Shown here: piece by piece, positions 17,769-27,533 of the stretch
How the letters are laid out: every line of letters begins with the position of its first letter
Numbering within the stretch: the stretch's first letter is position 1
From: Marinomonas algicola
GTDB taxonomy: Bacteria; Pseudomonadota; Gammaproteobacteria; Pseudomonadales; Marinomonadaceae
Direction: 5' to 3'
Length of the DNA stretch: 64,000 nt
Assembly: GCF_014805825.1 (NCBI RefSeq)
Contig: NZ_CP061941.1
Location: 1,984,001-2,048,000 of the forward strand
Made by a program: the position numbers and the translations under genes
The notes under the pieces: model-generated
Databases searched by the model: none
What the model was told of the DNA's origin: nothing
The model's input: the letters and a program-made list of their open reading frames with translations, nothing else

Positions 17769-18635
17769 ATGGATATTCGATCTTTGCGTTATTTTATTGC
17801 TGTTTACGAGGAGCGAAGCTTAAGTTCGGCCGCTAAGCGTTGTTTTGTGGCACAGCCATCCATATCGACCACAGTGGCGCAACTAGAAGACGATTTAGCG
17901 ACTAAGTTATTTGTTCGGCATTCAAAAGGTGTTTCTCCTACTGACAGCGGCACTCATTTGTATCCGTATGCTTGCAAGATGGTGAGCGATTTATCGGCAA
18001 TTAAAAGTATGTTTATTGATTCTCCCGCCCCTTTATCACTTTCAATTTCATTGGCGCCTTTTTTGTCTGGCGCTTTAATTAGCCAAGTTATAAAAACCAT
18101 GCTAGATGAGGTTCCGGGATTAGCCTTAAAGCTAGTGAATGAATCGGAAAGTGCAGACTTGCGTTTTACCTGCAATCGTTATGCGGCTGAAGACGATGTG
18201 TTTTACCCCTTATGGGAAGATGATTATGTAATTGCTATGCCTATAGGTCATTGGCTATCCGATTTTTCATCTATTTCAATTAGACAAATCGACAAGCAGC
18301 CTTTTATCTCACGTACCTCATGCGATATTTTGGAATCTTGGAATTACCTAATGCAAAAGCAGGAGTTAACAACGGATGTGAGAGCGGAAGTTAAAACAGA
18401 AGAATATGCATTGGATTTGGTGGCGGCTGGCTTAGGTATTTCATTAATTCCGGAGCATTCTTCTCGTGGTCGGAATGATCTCTGCTTAAGGCCTTTAAAT
18501 GATGTGAAGTTAAAACGAGTGGTTGGTTTAGCGCATAAAAAAGAACGTAGTTTTCCTGCTCATCTTCTCAATACAATTTTAGCGGCTAAGCAGCAGCTCA
18601 TTAAGAAGGGAGTGGCAGAAAAACGATTGGCTTGA
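17769..18635 (+). CDS. LysR-family transcriptional regulator beside amaBA
   Basis: 288-residue regulator. The N-terminal winged helix-turn-helix is clear (MDIRSLRYFIAVYEERSLSSAAKR, then AQPSISTTVAQLEDDL), followed by the effector-binding domain. It is divergent from amaB with 170 bases between, the usual geometry for a LysR regulator of its neighbour, and a LysR gene occupies the same spot in P. putida. Expected role: control of lysine/pipecolate catabolism, with a pathway intermediate as effector. A bidirectional terminator separates it from acnB. Confidence 0.88.
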   Translation: MDIRSLRYFIAVYEERSLSSAAKRCFVAQPSISTTVAQLEDDLATKLFVRHSKGVSPTDSGTHLYPYACKMVSDLSAIKSMFIDSPAPLSLSISLAPFLSGALISQVIKTMLDEVPGLALKLVNESESADLRFTCNRYAAEDDVFYPLWEDDYVIAMPIGHWLSDFSSISIRQIDKQPFISRTSCDILESWNYLMQKQELTTDVRAEVKTEEYALDLVAAGLGISLIPEHSSRGRNDLCLRPLNDVKLKRVVGLAHKKERSFPAHLLNTILAAKQQLIKKGVAEKRLA

Positions 18636-18680
18636 CGTTTATGCTATTGAAAATATGACTAGACATTTTAGCCGATAAAA

Positions 18681-18704
18681 AAACCCCTCGTGGGAGGGGT
18701 TTTT
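18681..18704. terminator. Bidirectional terminator between LysR gene and acnB
   Basis: CCCCTC (18684-18689) and GAGGGG (18694-18699) with a 4-base loop, flanked by A7 on the left and T5 on the right, so it can serve both convergent genes. Confidence 0.9.
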
Positions 18705-18728
18705 GTTTTAGCAAATGCGATTTAGTTA

Positions 18729-21329
18729 TTAAGCCGTGGCATCTGTAGCAATAACAGAAGACGCTTTCTTAACAAAATCACCCATCTTGTCAAAGTTTAA
18801 GTATGAATAAACTTCAGCAGACATGCTGTTGATTTTGTTTGCATATTCTAAGTATTCTTCCGTTGTTGGAAGTTTTCCTAAAAGGGATGAAACGGAAGCT
18901 AACTCAGCAGATGCAAGGTATACATCAGCACCATTACCAAGACGATTCGGGAAGTTACGTGTTGATGTAGATACAACTGTCGACTTTTCAGCTACGCGTG
19001 CTTGGTTACCCATACACAGTGAGCATCCAGGCATTTCCATGCGTGCCCCTGCTTTACCAAAGATGCTGTAATAGCCTTCATCAGTAAGTTGCTGTGCATC
19101 CATCTTTGTTGGTGGAGCAATCCATAAGCGCGTTGGTACTACCTTGCCTGCGGCATCAAGAAGCTTGCCTGCAGCACGGAAGTGTCCGATATTCGTCATA
19201 CAAGATCCGATGAATACTTCATCAATTTTCGTTCCTTGCACTTCAGACAATAAGCGAGCATCATCAGGATCGTTTGGTGCGCAAAGGACAGGCTCTTTGA
19301 TTGTGTTCAAGTCAATTTCGATAATAGTATGGTATTCAGCATTTGCATCTGCACGCATTAACTGAGGGTTAGCCAACCACTCTTCCATTGCTTTCGCTCG
19401 ACGTTCAATAGTACGTGGATCACCGTAACCCTCAGCAATCATCCAACGTAACATAACAATATTGGAACGCAGGTATTCAGCAACCGATTCTTCAGAAAGG
19501 TTAATAGTACAACCTGCAGCGGAGCGTTCTGCTGATGCATCTGATAATTCGAAAGCTTGTTCTGCTGTTAGGTTTTCTAAACCTTCTATCTCAAGGATTC
19601 GTCCAGAGAAAACGTTTTTCTTACCTTTTTTCTCTACAGTCAAATGACCTTCTTGGATGGCTTGGTAAGGAATGGCATGAACCAAGTCACGTAACGTAAT
19701 ACCGGGCTGCATTTCACCTTTAAAGCGAACTAAAACAGATTCAGGCATATCAAGTGGCATAACACCTGTTGCGGCCGCAAAAGCTACTAAACCAGAGCCA
19801 GCAGGGAAAGAAATGCCAAGAGGGAAGCGCGTATGAGAGTCACCACCAGTACCTACAGTATCAGGTAGTAGCATGCGGTTCAGCCAAGAGTGAATGATGC
19901 CATCTCCTGGGCGAAGGGCAACACCCGCACGATTCATAATGAAATCTGGTAATGTGTGGTGGGTAACAACATCAACAGGTTTTGGGTAAGCCGCCGTGTG
20001 ACAGAACGATTGCATTACTAAGTCGGCAGAGAAACCTAGGCAGGCCAGGTCTTTTAATTCGTCACGAGTCATTGGGCCAGTCGTATCTTGCGAACCAACC
20101 GTCGTCATTTTTGGTTCACAGTAAGTGCCAGGACGAACGCCGGCCACACCGCAGGCTTTACCAACCATTTTTTGAGCAAGAGTATAGCCTTTGCCTGTAT
20201 CAGCGGTTTCACCTGGCGTTTTAAATAAGTCTACAGGGCCAAGGCCAAGAAGTTCGCGTGCTTTTGTGGTTAAGCCACGACCAATGATTAGAGGTATACG
20301 ACCGCCAGCTCGAACTTCATCTAGTAATACTTCCGTTTTTAATTCAAACGTACTAATCACTTCATTAGTACCGTGCTTTTTCACGACGCCTTCATAGGTG
20401 AAAATGTCAATTACATCGCCCATTTCTAGATCATTAACATCCATTTCGATTGGCAGTGCACCAGCATCTTCCATGGTGTTAAAGAAAATAGGAGCGATTT
20501 TACTACCAATACAAACACCGCCAGCACGTTTATTTGGGATGAATGGGATATCATCCCCCATATGCCATAATACAGAGTTTGTTGCAGATTTACGGCTTGA
20601 CCCTGTGCCAACAACATCACCAACATAGGCTAGAGGGAAGCCCGTCTCTTTTAATGCTTCAATTTGTTTGATTGGGCCAATTGTGCCGTCATCATCAGGG
20701 TTAATCCCTTCACGAGACATTTTAAGCATGGCATTAGCGTGTAACGGGATGTCAGGACGAGACCAAGCATCAGGGGCGGGTGAAAGGTCATCAGTATTGG
20801 TTTCGCCAGTTACTTTAAAAACAGTGACTGTGATTTTTTCTGCTGGCTTTGGTTTGGATGTAAACCATTCGCCTGCTGCCCAAGATTGAATAATTGCTTT
20901 TGCATGCTCATTGCCTGCACTCGCTTTCTCTTCAACATCATGAAATGCATCAAAGACCAATAAAGTATGTGACAACGCTTTAACAGCAATTGGGGCAAGA
21001 GCATCATTATCGAGGCAGGAAATAAGCGGTTGAATATTATAACCACCTAACATTGTGCCAAGTAGTTCTGTTGCTAATTCTGGAGAGATTAAAGGAGAGT
21101 TTGCCTCTCCTGTTGTTATTGCGGAAAGAAATCCTGCTTTTACATAGGCGGCTTGGTCAACACCCGCTGGGATTCTATTCTTTAAAAGATCAAGAATAAA
21201 CTCGTCTTCACCTGCTGGTGGATTTTTTAGCAGTTCAACAAGTTCGGATACTTGATCCGCTTCAAGTGGTTTTGGTGGAATGCCTTCTAAAGCGCGTTCT
21301 TCTACGTGTTTACGATATGCTTCTAACAC
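18729..21329 (-). CDS. acnB: Bifunctional aconitate hydratase 2 / 2-methylisocitrate dehydratase
   Basis: Interconverts citrate and isocitrate in the TCA cycle; AcnB also hydrates 2-methyl-cis-aconitate. The layout is that of AcnB: N-terminal HEAT-like domain, then swivelling domain, then the Fe-S catalytic domains. Cluster cysteines are visible in [11 protein letters not shown] and in [11 protein letters not shown]. The longest frame starts ATG at 21356, but the GTG at 21329 has AGGGG seven bases upstream and yields the family N-terminus [12 protein letters not shown]; 866 residues versus 865 in E. coli. A small hairpin lies just upstream of the start in the mRNA leader (21355-21378). Confidence 0.96.
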   Translation of the reverse strand: MLEAYRKHVEERALEGIPPKPLEADQVSELVELLKNPPAGEDEFILDLLKNRIPAGVDQAAYVKAGFLSAITTGEANSPLISPELATELLGTMLGGYNIQPLISCLDNDALAPIAVKALSHTLLVFDAFHDVEEKASAGNEHAKAIIQSWAAGEWFTSKPKPAEKITVTVFKVTGETNTDDLSPAPDAWSRPDIPLHANAMLKMSREGINPDDDGTIGPIKQIEALKETGFPLAYVGDVVGTGSSRKSATNSVLWHMGDDIPFIPNKRAGGVCIGSKIAPIFFNTMEDAGALPIEMDVNDLEMGDVIDIFTYEGVVKKHGTNEVISTFELKTEVLLDEVRAGGRIPLIIGRGLTTKARELLGLGPVDLFKTPGETADTGKGYTLAQKMVGKACGVAGVRPGTYCEPKMTTVGSQDTTGPMTRDELKDLACLGFSADLVMQSFCHTAAYPKPVDVVTHHTLPDFIMNRAGVALRPGDGIIHSWLNRMLLPDTVGTGGDSHTRFPLGISFPAGSGLVAFAAATGVMPLDMPESVLVRFKGEMQPGITLRDLVHAIPYQAIQEGHLTVEKKGKKNVFSGRILEIEGLENLTAEQAFELSDASAERSAAGCTINLSEESVAEYLRSNIVMLRWMIAEGYGDPRTIERRAKAMEEWLANPQLMRADANAEYHTIIEIDLNTIKEPVLCAPNDPDDARLLSEVQGTKIDEVFIGSCMTNIGHFRAAGKLLDAAGKVVPTRLWIAPPTKMDAQQLTDEGYYSIFGKAGARMEMPGCSLCMGNQARVAEKSTVVSTSTRNFPNRLGNGADVYLASAELASVSSLLGKLPTTEEYLEYANKINSMSAEVYSYLNFDKMGDFVKKASSVIATDATA

Positions 21330-21354
21330 AATTAATTCCCCTATATTATTATCC

Positions 21355-21378
21355 ATCTATTTGAATCGTTAAATAGAT
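21355..21378 (-). promoter_or_regulatory. Leader hairpin 5' of acnB
   Basis: Perfect 8-bp inverted repeat (ATCTATTT / AAATAGAT) with an 8-base loop, about 26 bases before the GTG start of acnB. A second partial stem pairs GGAGG (about 21390) with CCTCC (about 21415). Either could shape the leader mRNA; function is unknown. Confidence 0.4.
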
Positions 21379-21523
21379 ACGATGTTTGGGAGGTTTTATT
21401 ATAATTAAATAAGCCTCCTGTAATTAATAACTACCATTTTATAGGAATATGTTCATAAAAAACGCTTCTTAGTCATAACATTTCAGAATAAGGGGCATTT
21501 AGTAGAATTATTCTTATTTAAAA

Positions 21524-23278
21524 TCAAAGGTTTGAAGGGGTTTTAACCTCCCTTGTAACTCTGAATCCCCAATTACTGGCTTTTAAATTAGGGTCAGCCC
21601 GATAACGGGTGGCACTTCTACCTACTCTAGGGATGTCAAACCAAGAACCTCCTCGTATTACTCGACTATCGCAGAGGCCTGAATTCCATATTGTGTTTGA
21701 CGTTGGTGCATCGGTGTAATCGTCGTGATAACAGTCTTCAACCCATTCAGCAACGTTGCCATGCATATCAAAGAGACCAAGAGGGTTGCTCAGCAAACTC
21801 CCAACGGGGGCGGTCGATTTTCCATCCCACTGGCTGCCACAGCCATCACAAACCGAATAACCTGGATTGACATCGTTGCCATACCAGAAAGAGGTGTTTG
21901 ATCCAGCTCTTACTGAATACTCCCATTCAATCTCGGTAGGAAGACGATAGTTTTCGTCTGTCTGTTGCGTAAGCCATTGGGTGTACGACTTTGCGTCATG
22001 CCAGCTAACATTAATGACAGGGCGGTTGCCTCGCCCCCAGCCATTATCAGAGGGCAGGGGTCTATTGGTTGATAGCGCAAATAAATCATATTGATCAAAG
22101 GTTACTTCAGAGGCACTAATATAAAACCCTGTCGGAATAGTGACCGTATGAATTGGCTTTTCATTATCATCCCCGATATTCTGCTGATCACCCATTTCAA
22201 AAGTGCTTGGGTGAATTTTAGTCACTTCTGGCGCTTTTTTGCCTATGGCTAAATTATCTTGAATGGTTTTTGGCAATGATTCAAACCGCTCTTCAGCCGT
22301 TTGCTTGGTAACAGATTGAAGAGGGAGGCTTTGTTTGTCCTTCTTCTCAATTTCATCAGGCGGAGAAAAAGCGATTAATAGCGTAGTGGCCATAATAAAT
22401 GACGATGTCACGCCAGCAAGACCCATTTTTTGTTTTTTTGTGAGCTTTTTTATCTGTTTAGATGGGCGTCTATCAAGGTTTTTGTTGGTAGTGGCTTGAT
22501 ACAGATTTGCTCTTAATAAGCGAATAACGTCAATGAGGTTGTTTGGTCTTTGCTTTACAGGTGTTCTGCACCAGTTACAGATCGTTTTCCAGTCTTTAGT
22601 GTTTATAAATGCGTGTGATGATGGAAAGTCAATGGAACCATCATCAGAAACTTTTGACTCACCCAACAAAGACGCGAACAGAAGTCTCATAAAGGAATAC
22701 GCATCTGTTTTTGAATTGACTTTTCTTGGTTCCACTTTAGATTCTGGCGCGATAAAACGTAGGTCTGCGTCTGCTTCAGAAATGGATTTTAACCAGTTGT
22801 TGTGTCCAAATGCCACCATAATGCCAACCCCGTTGACAACATGAATATGATTAAGATCTAGAGTTCCATGGAATAGGTTGTTTGCATGAGATTGATCTAA
22901 CGCCTTGGCAATACCTTCAAAAATACTAATTACAACATTAAGGGGGGCTCCGTCTGGGTACTTTCCTAAGTAACTATAAAGTTTCTCACCGCCACAAACC
23001 GCTGATGCACTGAAAACCCAAAGGGTTGAATAAAAAGGGGGATAATTAGGCGTAATGCAAGGGTGTTTTAAATTCAAATGTTTTCTGGCGTTCGCTAAAA
23101 AATCATCTGATGAACCTTTCATGGGATCAAAAAATCTTAATACAAAAGGGCGGCCAGCTTGATCGGCAACCCATGAACTCTTTGTATTACCTAAAGGGTA
23201 ATTTAGTGTGTAAGGTTCCAGTTCAAGACCAACCTTTACGCCTATAGATAATTTGTTTGGGTCAAAAAACTGATTCAT
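21524..23278 (-). CDS. Pseudokinase - transmembrane - SUMF1/FGE-sulfatase domain protein
   Basis: Fusion of a Ser/Thr-kinase-like N-terminal domain (about residues 1-265), a basic linker, one membrane helix (about 285-310) and a C-terminal formylglycine-generating-enzyme (SUMF1/EgtB/PvdO) fold (about 350-575). The FGE fold is marked by VSWHDAKSYTQWL, YRLPTEIEWEY, GLFDMHGNVAEWVED, VIRGGSW and NWGFRV. The kinase part appears dead: the HRD loop reads HGTLDLNH and the DFG position reads AFG, and no glycine-rich loop is obvious. The ATG at 23278 is preferred to a TTG six codons earlier; neither has a good Shine-Dalgarno. Topology would put the FGE domain in the periplasm. Function not known. Confidence 0.75.
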   Translation of the reverse strand: MNQFFDPNKLSIGVKVGLELEPYTLNYPLGNTKSSWVADQAGRPFVLRFFDPMKGSSDDFLANARKHLNLKHPCITPNYPPFYSTLWVFSASAVCGGEKLYSYLGKYPDGAPLNVVISIFEGIAKALDQSHANNLFHGTLDLNHIHVVNGVGIMVAFGHNNWLKSISEADADLRFIAPESKVEPRKVNSKTDAYSFMRLLFASLLGESKVSDDGSIDFPSSHAFINTKDWKTICNWCRTPVKQRPNNLIDVIRLLRANLYQATTNKNLDRRPSKQIKKLTKKQKMGLAGVTSSFIMATTLLIAFSPPDEIEKKDKQSLPLQSVTKQTAEERFESLPKTIQDNLAIGKKAPEVTKIHPSTFEMGDQQNIGDDNEKPIHTVTIPTGFYISASEVTFDQYDLFALSTNRPLPSDNGWGRGNRPVINVSWHDAKSYTQWLTQQTDENYRLPTEIEWEYSVRAGSNTSFWYGNDVNPGYSVCDGCGSQWDGKSTAPVGSLLSNPLGLFDMHGNVAEWVEDCYHDDYTDAPTSNTIWNSGLCDSRVIRGGSWFDIPRVGRSATRYRADPNLKASNWGFRVTREVKTPSNL

Positions 23279-23367
23279 TGGCAAAATGGTATCCAAATCA
23301 AATAGTTGTTACTTAAAATTTTGTAGAATTGCTATAATCCGTGTTTTTAAAGCAAAAAGGTAGAGAA

Positions 23368-23973
23368 ATGTTATCGTCTTATCCAGAATTAATGGCTTTT
23401 TTGCCTTGCCCTTCTCCTGAGGCTTGGGTTCACTGGGCCTTAGAAAATCAAGAAATTATGCTAATTGATCATGCTCACTGTGAAAAAAAAGCCGCTTCAA
23501 CGGCAATGAGTTTAATGTATCGTTATGTTGAGAGAGATAATTTATTGCATAAAATGTCTCGTTTAGCCAGAGAAGAGCTGATTCATTTTGAACAGGTTCA
23601 TAAGTTAATGAAAAAGCGTCAGGTTTCCTATCAACATTTGGCAGCGGCAAGATACGCTGATGGATTGCGCAAGCAAATTCGTACGCATGAACCGGCTAGA
23701 CTGGTAGACACGCTGATCGTTGGCGCCTTTGTTGAAGCGAGGTCGTGCGAACGGTTTGCCGCTTTAGCTCCGCATTTAGACGATGAATTATCGGCTTTTT
23801 ATTTATCATTGTTGAAATCTGAAGCAAGGCATTTTGAAGACTATCTAGCCTTAGCACAAGAATACAGTGAAGAAGACATTACCGAAAGAGTGTCTTTATT
23901 TCGACGTATTGAAGAAAAATTAATCCTTGAGCCTGATGAAGTGTTCCGCTTGCATAGTGGGCCACCCAATTAA
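23368..23973 (+). CDS. miaE: tRNA-(ms2io6A)-hydroxylase
   Basis: Non-heme diiron monooxygenase that hydroxylates the isopentenyl side chain of ms2i6A37 in tRNA. Diiron ligands are visible as paired E-x-x-H motifs: the first Glu/His set near residue 30-60 (DHAHCEKKAA and REELIHFEQVH) and the second near 115-150 (FVEARSCERF and SEARHFEDYL). The start is set at 23368, where AAAGG precedes the ATG by about six bases; the upstream GTG would add nine residues not typical of the family. 201 residues, normal length. Divergent from the pseudokinase/FGE gene. Confidence 0.92.
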   Translation: MLSSYPELMAFLPCPSPEAWVHWALENQEIMLIDHAHCEKKAASTAMSLMYRYVERDNLLHKMSRLAREELIHFEQVHKLMKKRQVSYQHLAAARYADGLRKQIRTHEPARLVDTLIVGAFVEARSCERFAALAPHLDDELSAFYLSLLKSEARHFEDYLALAQEYSEEDITERVSLFRRIEEKLILEPDEVFRLHSGPPN

Positions 23974-24086
23974 GCATTAATTTTACAGCAAGCCGAGAAA
24001 TTAACGTCTCTTTAAAAAAGATTTTTATATTCTTCAAAAAATGCTGCTACACTTTTTTGTATAAGAGCAAGAAACTGGAGAATATC

Positions 24087-24392
24087 ATGAAAGATAAACT
24101 TGCAGATGTAACGTTTTGGTTGGCAGTAGAAATTTCCAAAAGTGATCCACCGGTTAACTTAGATGAAATTTATCAGGGGTCTCTTGAGCTAGACTATTTA
24201 TATCAAGTGTTAACGAATCGTGCTCAAAGTCACTGGTTATCGACCTATAAAGAAGAGCTAACGCCTGTATTGGTTAATAATGCTTTTTTTCGCGCCATTG
24301 CCTTCTTATATGATAGAAAGGTAGAGTATGAGCGTGCACGAAGTGCAAAAGAAACCATTTGGGTAAAAGATTTACTGCATTTACAAATGTAA
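24087..24392 (+). CDS. Conserved small protein of unknown function
   Basis: 101-residue soluble protein without signal peptide, membrane segment or recognised motif. The ATG at 24087 has GGAG seven bases upstream, and codon usage matches the neighbours, so it is likely real. It lies 113 bases after miaE on the same strand, and a promoter could lie in between. I do not recognise the family. Confidence 0.65.
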   Translation: MKDKLADVTFWLAVEISKSDPPVNLDEIYQGSLELDYLYQVLTNRAQSHWLSTYKEELTPVLVNNAFFRAIAFLYDRKVEYERARSAKETIWVKDLLHLQM

Positions 24393-24398
24393 ATGCAG
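24375..24398. terminator. Perfect hairpin at convergent gene ends
   Basis: 11-bp inverted repeat (CTGCATTTACA / TGTAAATGCAG) with a 2-base centre, overlapping the stop codon of the 24087 gene and 47 bases past lpxH. No strong T-run on either side, so termination is only a possibility. Confidence 0.4.
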
Positions 24399-24444
24399 TG
24401 CTGCGCCATCCATCTCCATCAGGGATAAAATTGGCCTGAGATTG

Positions 24445-25233
24445 TTAGACGGCAAGTTGGTGGGCTAATTGAAGAGAGGTTAGCTCCCAATCACATGATG
24501 TATTTATTGAGTTTGCTGGAGTCTTGTATTGTGTTAATGAGTCATCATCCAATACAGCAACCCAGACTTCTTGGTCCCAGTCCCCTAAGACCAACCTGTC
24601 GTAATGATTCTCATGATGTAGAAAGGGTTTATGAGTGTGTCCATGAATGCAAACACGGCATTGGTGTTGTTCTAATTTGTTGGCTATTTCAGACTCAGTC
24701 ACATCCATAATGTCATTGTGTTTATCTGAAGACATGCTCTTACTGTCGTTACGTAGCTTTTCTGCCAAGCTTATTCGTTGTTCAAGAGGCATCGATAAAA
24801 CCTGTTCTTGCCATGCTTTCTGGCGCACTTGAGTTCTGAATGACTGATACTCTAAGTCTTCAGTGCAGTACTCATCACCGTGAGACAGTAAAATAGACGT
24901 CTTGCTATTGGGTGTAATAATGGAATGCTCGGTTAAAAATGTTGCACCGGTTTCTGCTAACCACTCCTTTCCTAATAAGAAGTCTCTATTGCCGTGCATT
25001 ATAAATAAAGAAGTGTGACTGGTTTGCAAAGAGATCAGTGCCTTTATAATGTCTTTATTCCAGTTTGGTTTATAATCATCGCCGATCCATGCTTCGTAAA
25101 AATCACCCAATATATACAGTTCGGAAGGATGTCTGTCCGTTTTGTTAATTTGCTCAATTAATAAAACAAACGCCCGAATTAAATCCGGGCGTTTGTCACT
25201 TAAATGCAAATCAGATATAAAATATCGATGCAT
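24445..25233 (-). CDS. lpxH: UDP-2,3-diacylglucosamine diphosphatase
   Basis: Peripheral membrane enzyme hydrolysing UDP-2,3-diacylglucosamine to lipid X and UMP in lipid A synthesis. Calcineurin-type metallophosphatase motifs in order: ISDLHLS (residues 7-13), LGDFYEAWIGDD (about 43-54), HGNRDFLLG (about 81-89), LSHGDEYCTED (about 115-125) and HGHTHKP (about 199-205). 262 residues, slightly longer than the E. coli enzyme (240). It lies 3 bases after ppiB, the usual ppiB-lpxH pair. Confidence 0.95.
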   Translation of the reverse strand: MHRYFISDLHLSDKRPDLIRAFVLLIEQINKTDRHPSELYILGDFYEAWIGDDYKPNWNKDIIKALISLQTSHTSLFIMHGNRDFLLGKEWLAETGATFLTEHSIITPNSKTSILLSHGDEYCTEDLEYQSFRTQVRQKAWQEQVLSMPLEQRISLAEKLRNDSKSMSSDKHNDIMDVTESEIANKLEQHQCRVCIHGHTHKPFLHHENHYDRLVLGDWDQEVWVAVLDDDSLTQYKTPANSINTSCDWELTSLQLAHQLAV

Positions 25234-25236
25234 TTT

Positions 25237-25734
25237 TTACTCTTTAATAATCTCAGCACTTTCAATAATAACATCTTCAACGGGCACATCTTGGTGACCC
25301 GATTTGGATGTTGTAGCCACTTCTTTGATCTTATTTACAACGTCAATACCCGCTGTCACTTTACCAAAAACAGCATAGCCCCAGCCATTCGTTGTTTTTG
25401 ACTTGTGGTTTAAGAAGCCGTTGTTGCCAACATTAATGAAAAACTGAGCAGAGGCTGAGTGTGGGTCCATAGTGCGAGCCATAGCAACCGTGCCAATTTC
25501 ATTTGTTAGGCCATTGTCGGCTTCGTTTTCAATCGTTTCATTGGTTTCTTTTTGTGTCATACCAGGCTCAAATCCACCACCTTGGATCATAAAGCCATTG
25601 ATAACACGGTGAAAGATCACACCGTTGTAAAAACCTGACTCAACATACTGTTCAAAGTTCTTGGCTGTCTTAGGCGCTTTTTCGTAATTCAACTCAAGGG
25701 TTATATCGCCATAGTTAGTGTGTAGAACGATCAT
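25237..25734 (-). CDS. ppiB: Peptidyl-prolyl cis-trans isomerase B (cyclophilin)
   Basis: Cytoplasmic cyclophilin that speeds proline isomerisation. Family signature [18 protein letters not shown] near residue 45 and [19 protein letters not shown] near 90 are intact, including the catalytic Arg and the QFFIN segment. No signal peptide, so it is the cytoplasmic B type. The start is set at 25734 (AAGGA eight bases upstream), giving 165 residues against 164 in E. coli. Directly upstream of lpxH on the same strand. Confidence 0.95.
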   Translation of the reverse strand: MIVLHTNYGDITLELNYEKAPKTAKNFEQYVESGFYNGVIFHRVINGFMIQGGGFEPGMTQKETNETIENEADNGLTNEIGTVAMARTMDPHSASAQFFINVGNNGFLNHKSKTTNGWGYAVFGKVTAGIDVVNKIKEVATTSKSGHQDVPVEDVIIESAEIIKE

Positions 25735-25790
25735 AGTAAGTTTCCTTATAAAGGGTTGGTTCAAATAAATGATATAAAATTGAAATATCG

Positions 25791-26441
25791 TTAATCAATG
25801 TTGAGCATTTTATGTGTTTGTAAGCTCAGACGCCACCGTGGATTACATAAACAGTAATCTAAAGTTAAATTTTGTGAGCTTTCTGGCGAAATTTTATCCA
25901 AAGGTAAATGGCTTTGATCCATTGGTTGCAAGTAAAAGTGGTCAAATTTCAAGGATTCAAAACGTTCTGGAGATAAATGTTTTTGTGGATACACCAGTTT
26001 AAGCTCATTTCCACTATCAATTTTCAAAGGTTGTTCTGTTTTGGGGCTTACGCAGATCCAATCGATGTTATCGGGTATAGGTAATGTGCCATTCGTTTCA
26101 ATGGCGACCTCAAAACCAAATGAGTGCATTGACTCAACTAAGTCGTTATCCAACTGAAGTGCGGGCTCTCCTCCAGTGAACACGACATATTTATGGTTGT
26201 GTTGTGCTGGCCATAATGCATTTAGATGATTGGCTAAGTTTGCAGCGGTTGTAAATCTGCCGCCATTTTGACCATTTGTGCCGATAAAATCGGTATCGCA
26301 GAATTGGCAGTCTGAAGAAAGTCTATGTAACTCTTTACCAGACCATAAATTGCATCCAGTAAAACGACAAAATATTGATGGGCGGCCTGAGTGCGCGCCT
26401 TCCCCTTGAAGGGAGTAGAAAGCTTCTTTAATAGAGTACAT
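25791..26441 (-). CDS. queE: 7-carboxy-7-deazaguanine synthase (radical SAM)
   Basis: Radical SAM ring contraction of 6-carboxytetrahydropterin to CDG in queuosine/preQ0 synthesis. The cluster motif is the QueE type with a long first spacing: Cys in [11 protein letters not shown], then CQFCDTDF (CX14CX2C), as in the Burkholderia enzyme. TGGEPALQ (about residue 92) is the SAM-binding GGE motif. 216 residues. It is followed downstream on the same strand by ppiB-lpxH and preceded by queC, separated by 107 bases. Confidence 0.94.
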   Translation of the reverse strand: MYSIKEAFYSLQGEGAHSGRPSIFCRFTGCNLWSGKELHRLSSDCQFCDTDFIGTNGQNGGRFTTAANLANHLNALWPAQHNHKYVVFTGGEPALQLDNDLVESMHSFGFEVAIETNGTLPIPDNIDWICVSPKTEQPLKIDSGNELKLVYPQKHLSPERFESLKFDHFYLQPMDQSHLPLDKISPESSQNLTLDYCLCNPRWRLSLQTHKMLNID

Positions 26442-26548
26442 GTTACGCCTTTAGGTTACTCGAAAACAGTCGAGACAACAGTAAGTAACTTTAGCTGGTG
26501 GATTAGGCAATCTGTGGAACAGAAACTAATCAACTAAAATTGGTTTGG

Positions 26549-27205
26549 TTATTCGTATGCTATAGGGTCTTGCTTTCCTTGTTGGTCAAATGCCTCTAAC
26601 CGCTCAACACAAGAACCACATTTACCGCATGCTTTTTCTCTACCGTTATAGCATGTCCAGGTGTCTGAATAATCCAATCCCATCTTCAAACCCGCGGCGA
26701 GTATTTCACCTTTAGTGTTGTTCAAATAAGGTGTTACGATGTCGACAGGTTCGTAGTTGGCAATTCTTGAAACGGCGTTCATAGCATGAACAAATTCCGG
26801 ACGACAATCTGGGTATATATGATGATCTCCGGAATGAGCACCATAATAGACAGCGCTGGCTTCTAATGAAACGGCATAGGCAATTGCCATAGACAATAAA
26901 ACCATATTGCGATTTGGAACGACCGTTGATTTCATGTTGTCGCTTTCATAATGTCCTTCAGGAATATCAATGTCACTGGTAAGAGAAGACCCCGCCATTA
27001 ATGAGTTGATGCTACTGATATCAACTACTTTGTGAGGTATGGAAAAATCACCGCACACTTTTTGAGCGACATTTAATTCTTTTGAATGTTTTTGACCATA
27101 ATTAAAGGAAATGGCAAATACGTCGGCGCCTGTTTTGATGGCATGGTGTAACACAGTGAAGGAATCCATTCCTCCTGAGTATACAACGACTATTTTTTCG
27201 GGCAT
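26549..27205 (-). CDS. queC: 7-cyano-7-deazaguanine (preQ0) synthase
   Basis: ATP-dependent conversion of CDG to preQ0 in queuosine synthesis. PP-loop SGGMDS at residues 10-15 and the C-terminal zinc site with four Cys ([15 protein letters not shown]) are intact. The start is placed at 27205 (AGGAG six bases upstream) giving 218 residues. It pairs with queE; queD and queF are not in the window. Confidence 0.95.
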   Translation of the reverse strand: MPEKIVVVYSGGMDSFTVLHHAIKTGADVFAISFNYGQKHSKELNVAQKVCGDFSIPHKVVDISSINSLMAGSSLTSDIDIPEGHYESDNMKSTVVPNRNMVLLSMAIAYAVSLEASAVYYGAHSGDHHIYPDCRPEFVHAMNAVSRIANYEPVDIVTPYLNNTKGEILAAGLKMGLDYSDTWTCYNGREKACGKCGSCVERLEAFDQQGKQDPIAYE

Positions 27206-27533
27206 TTCTGACTCCTGATGCATTGTCGACGTTTTCTGAAGACAGCTTTTGATGTGTTAATCGTGTTTTGGGCGTTTATTTTGGCGAATTGTAACAGAAA
27301 TAAAACGGGATAATATGAAAGAGCAGATGTGTAGATGGAAAATTTATTGGTGTTTGGTTACAAAACCAACTATTAACCATTGTTATTGGTGTTACTGTTT
27401 TTTTGTTGTGAAATTTCTGCGCTCCTAAGAGATATTTTAAGCGTGTATTATTACTAAAAAACCTAAATCAGATATACTAGATAGTAAAATTGACAATCTT
27501 GTTAGACGAACTTAGATCGGGACACGCATTTAC
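27206..27533. other. 328-base region between divergent queC and glnS
   Basis: Divergent promoter region. A TATACT hexamer at 27473-27478 could be a -10 box for glnS, without a clear -35. No ORF or strong hairpin seen. Confidence 0.6.

Noticed and set aside
21330..21356. ATG start of acnB nine codons upstream
   Set aside because: The GTG at 21329 has AGGGG at good spacing and gives the conserved LEAYRKH start.
25791..26441. QueE as activating enzyme for the glycyl radical protein
   Set aside because: Its cluster spacing is the QueE type and it lies beside queC; it is not a PflA-type activase.
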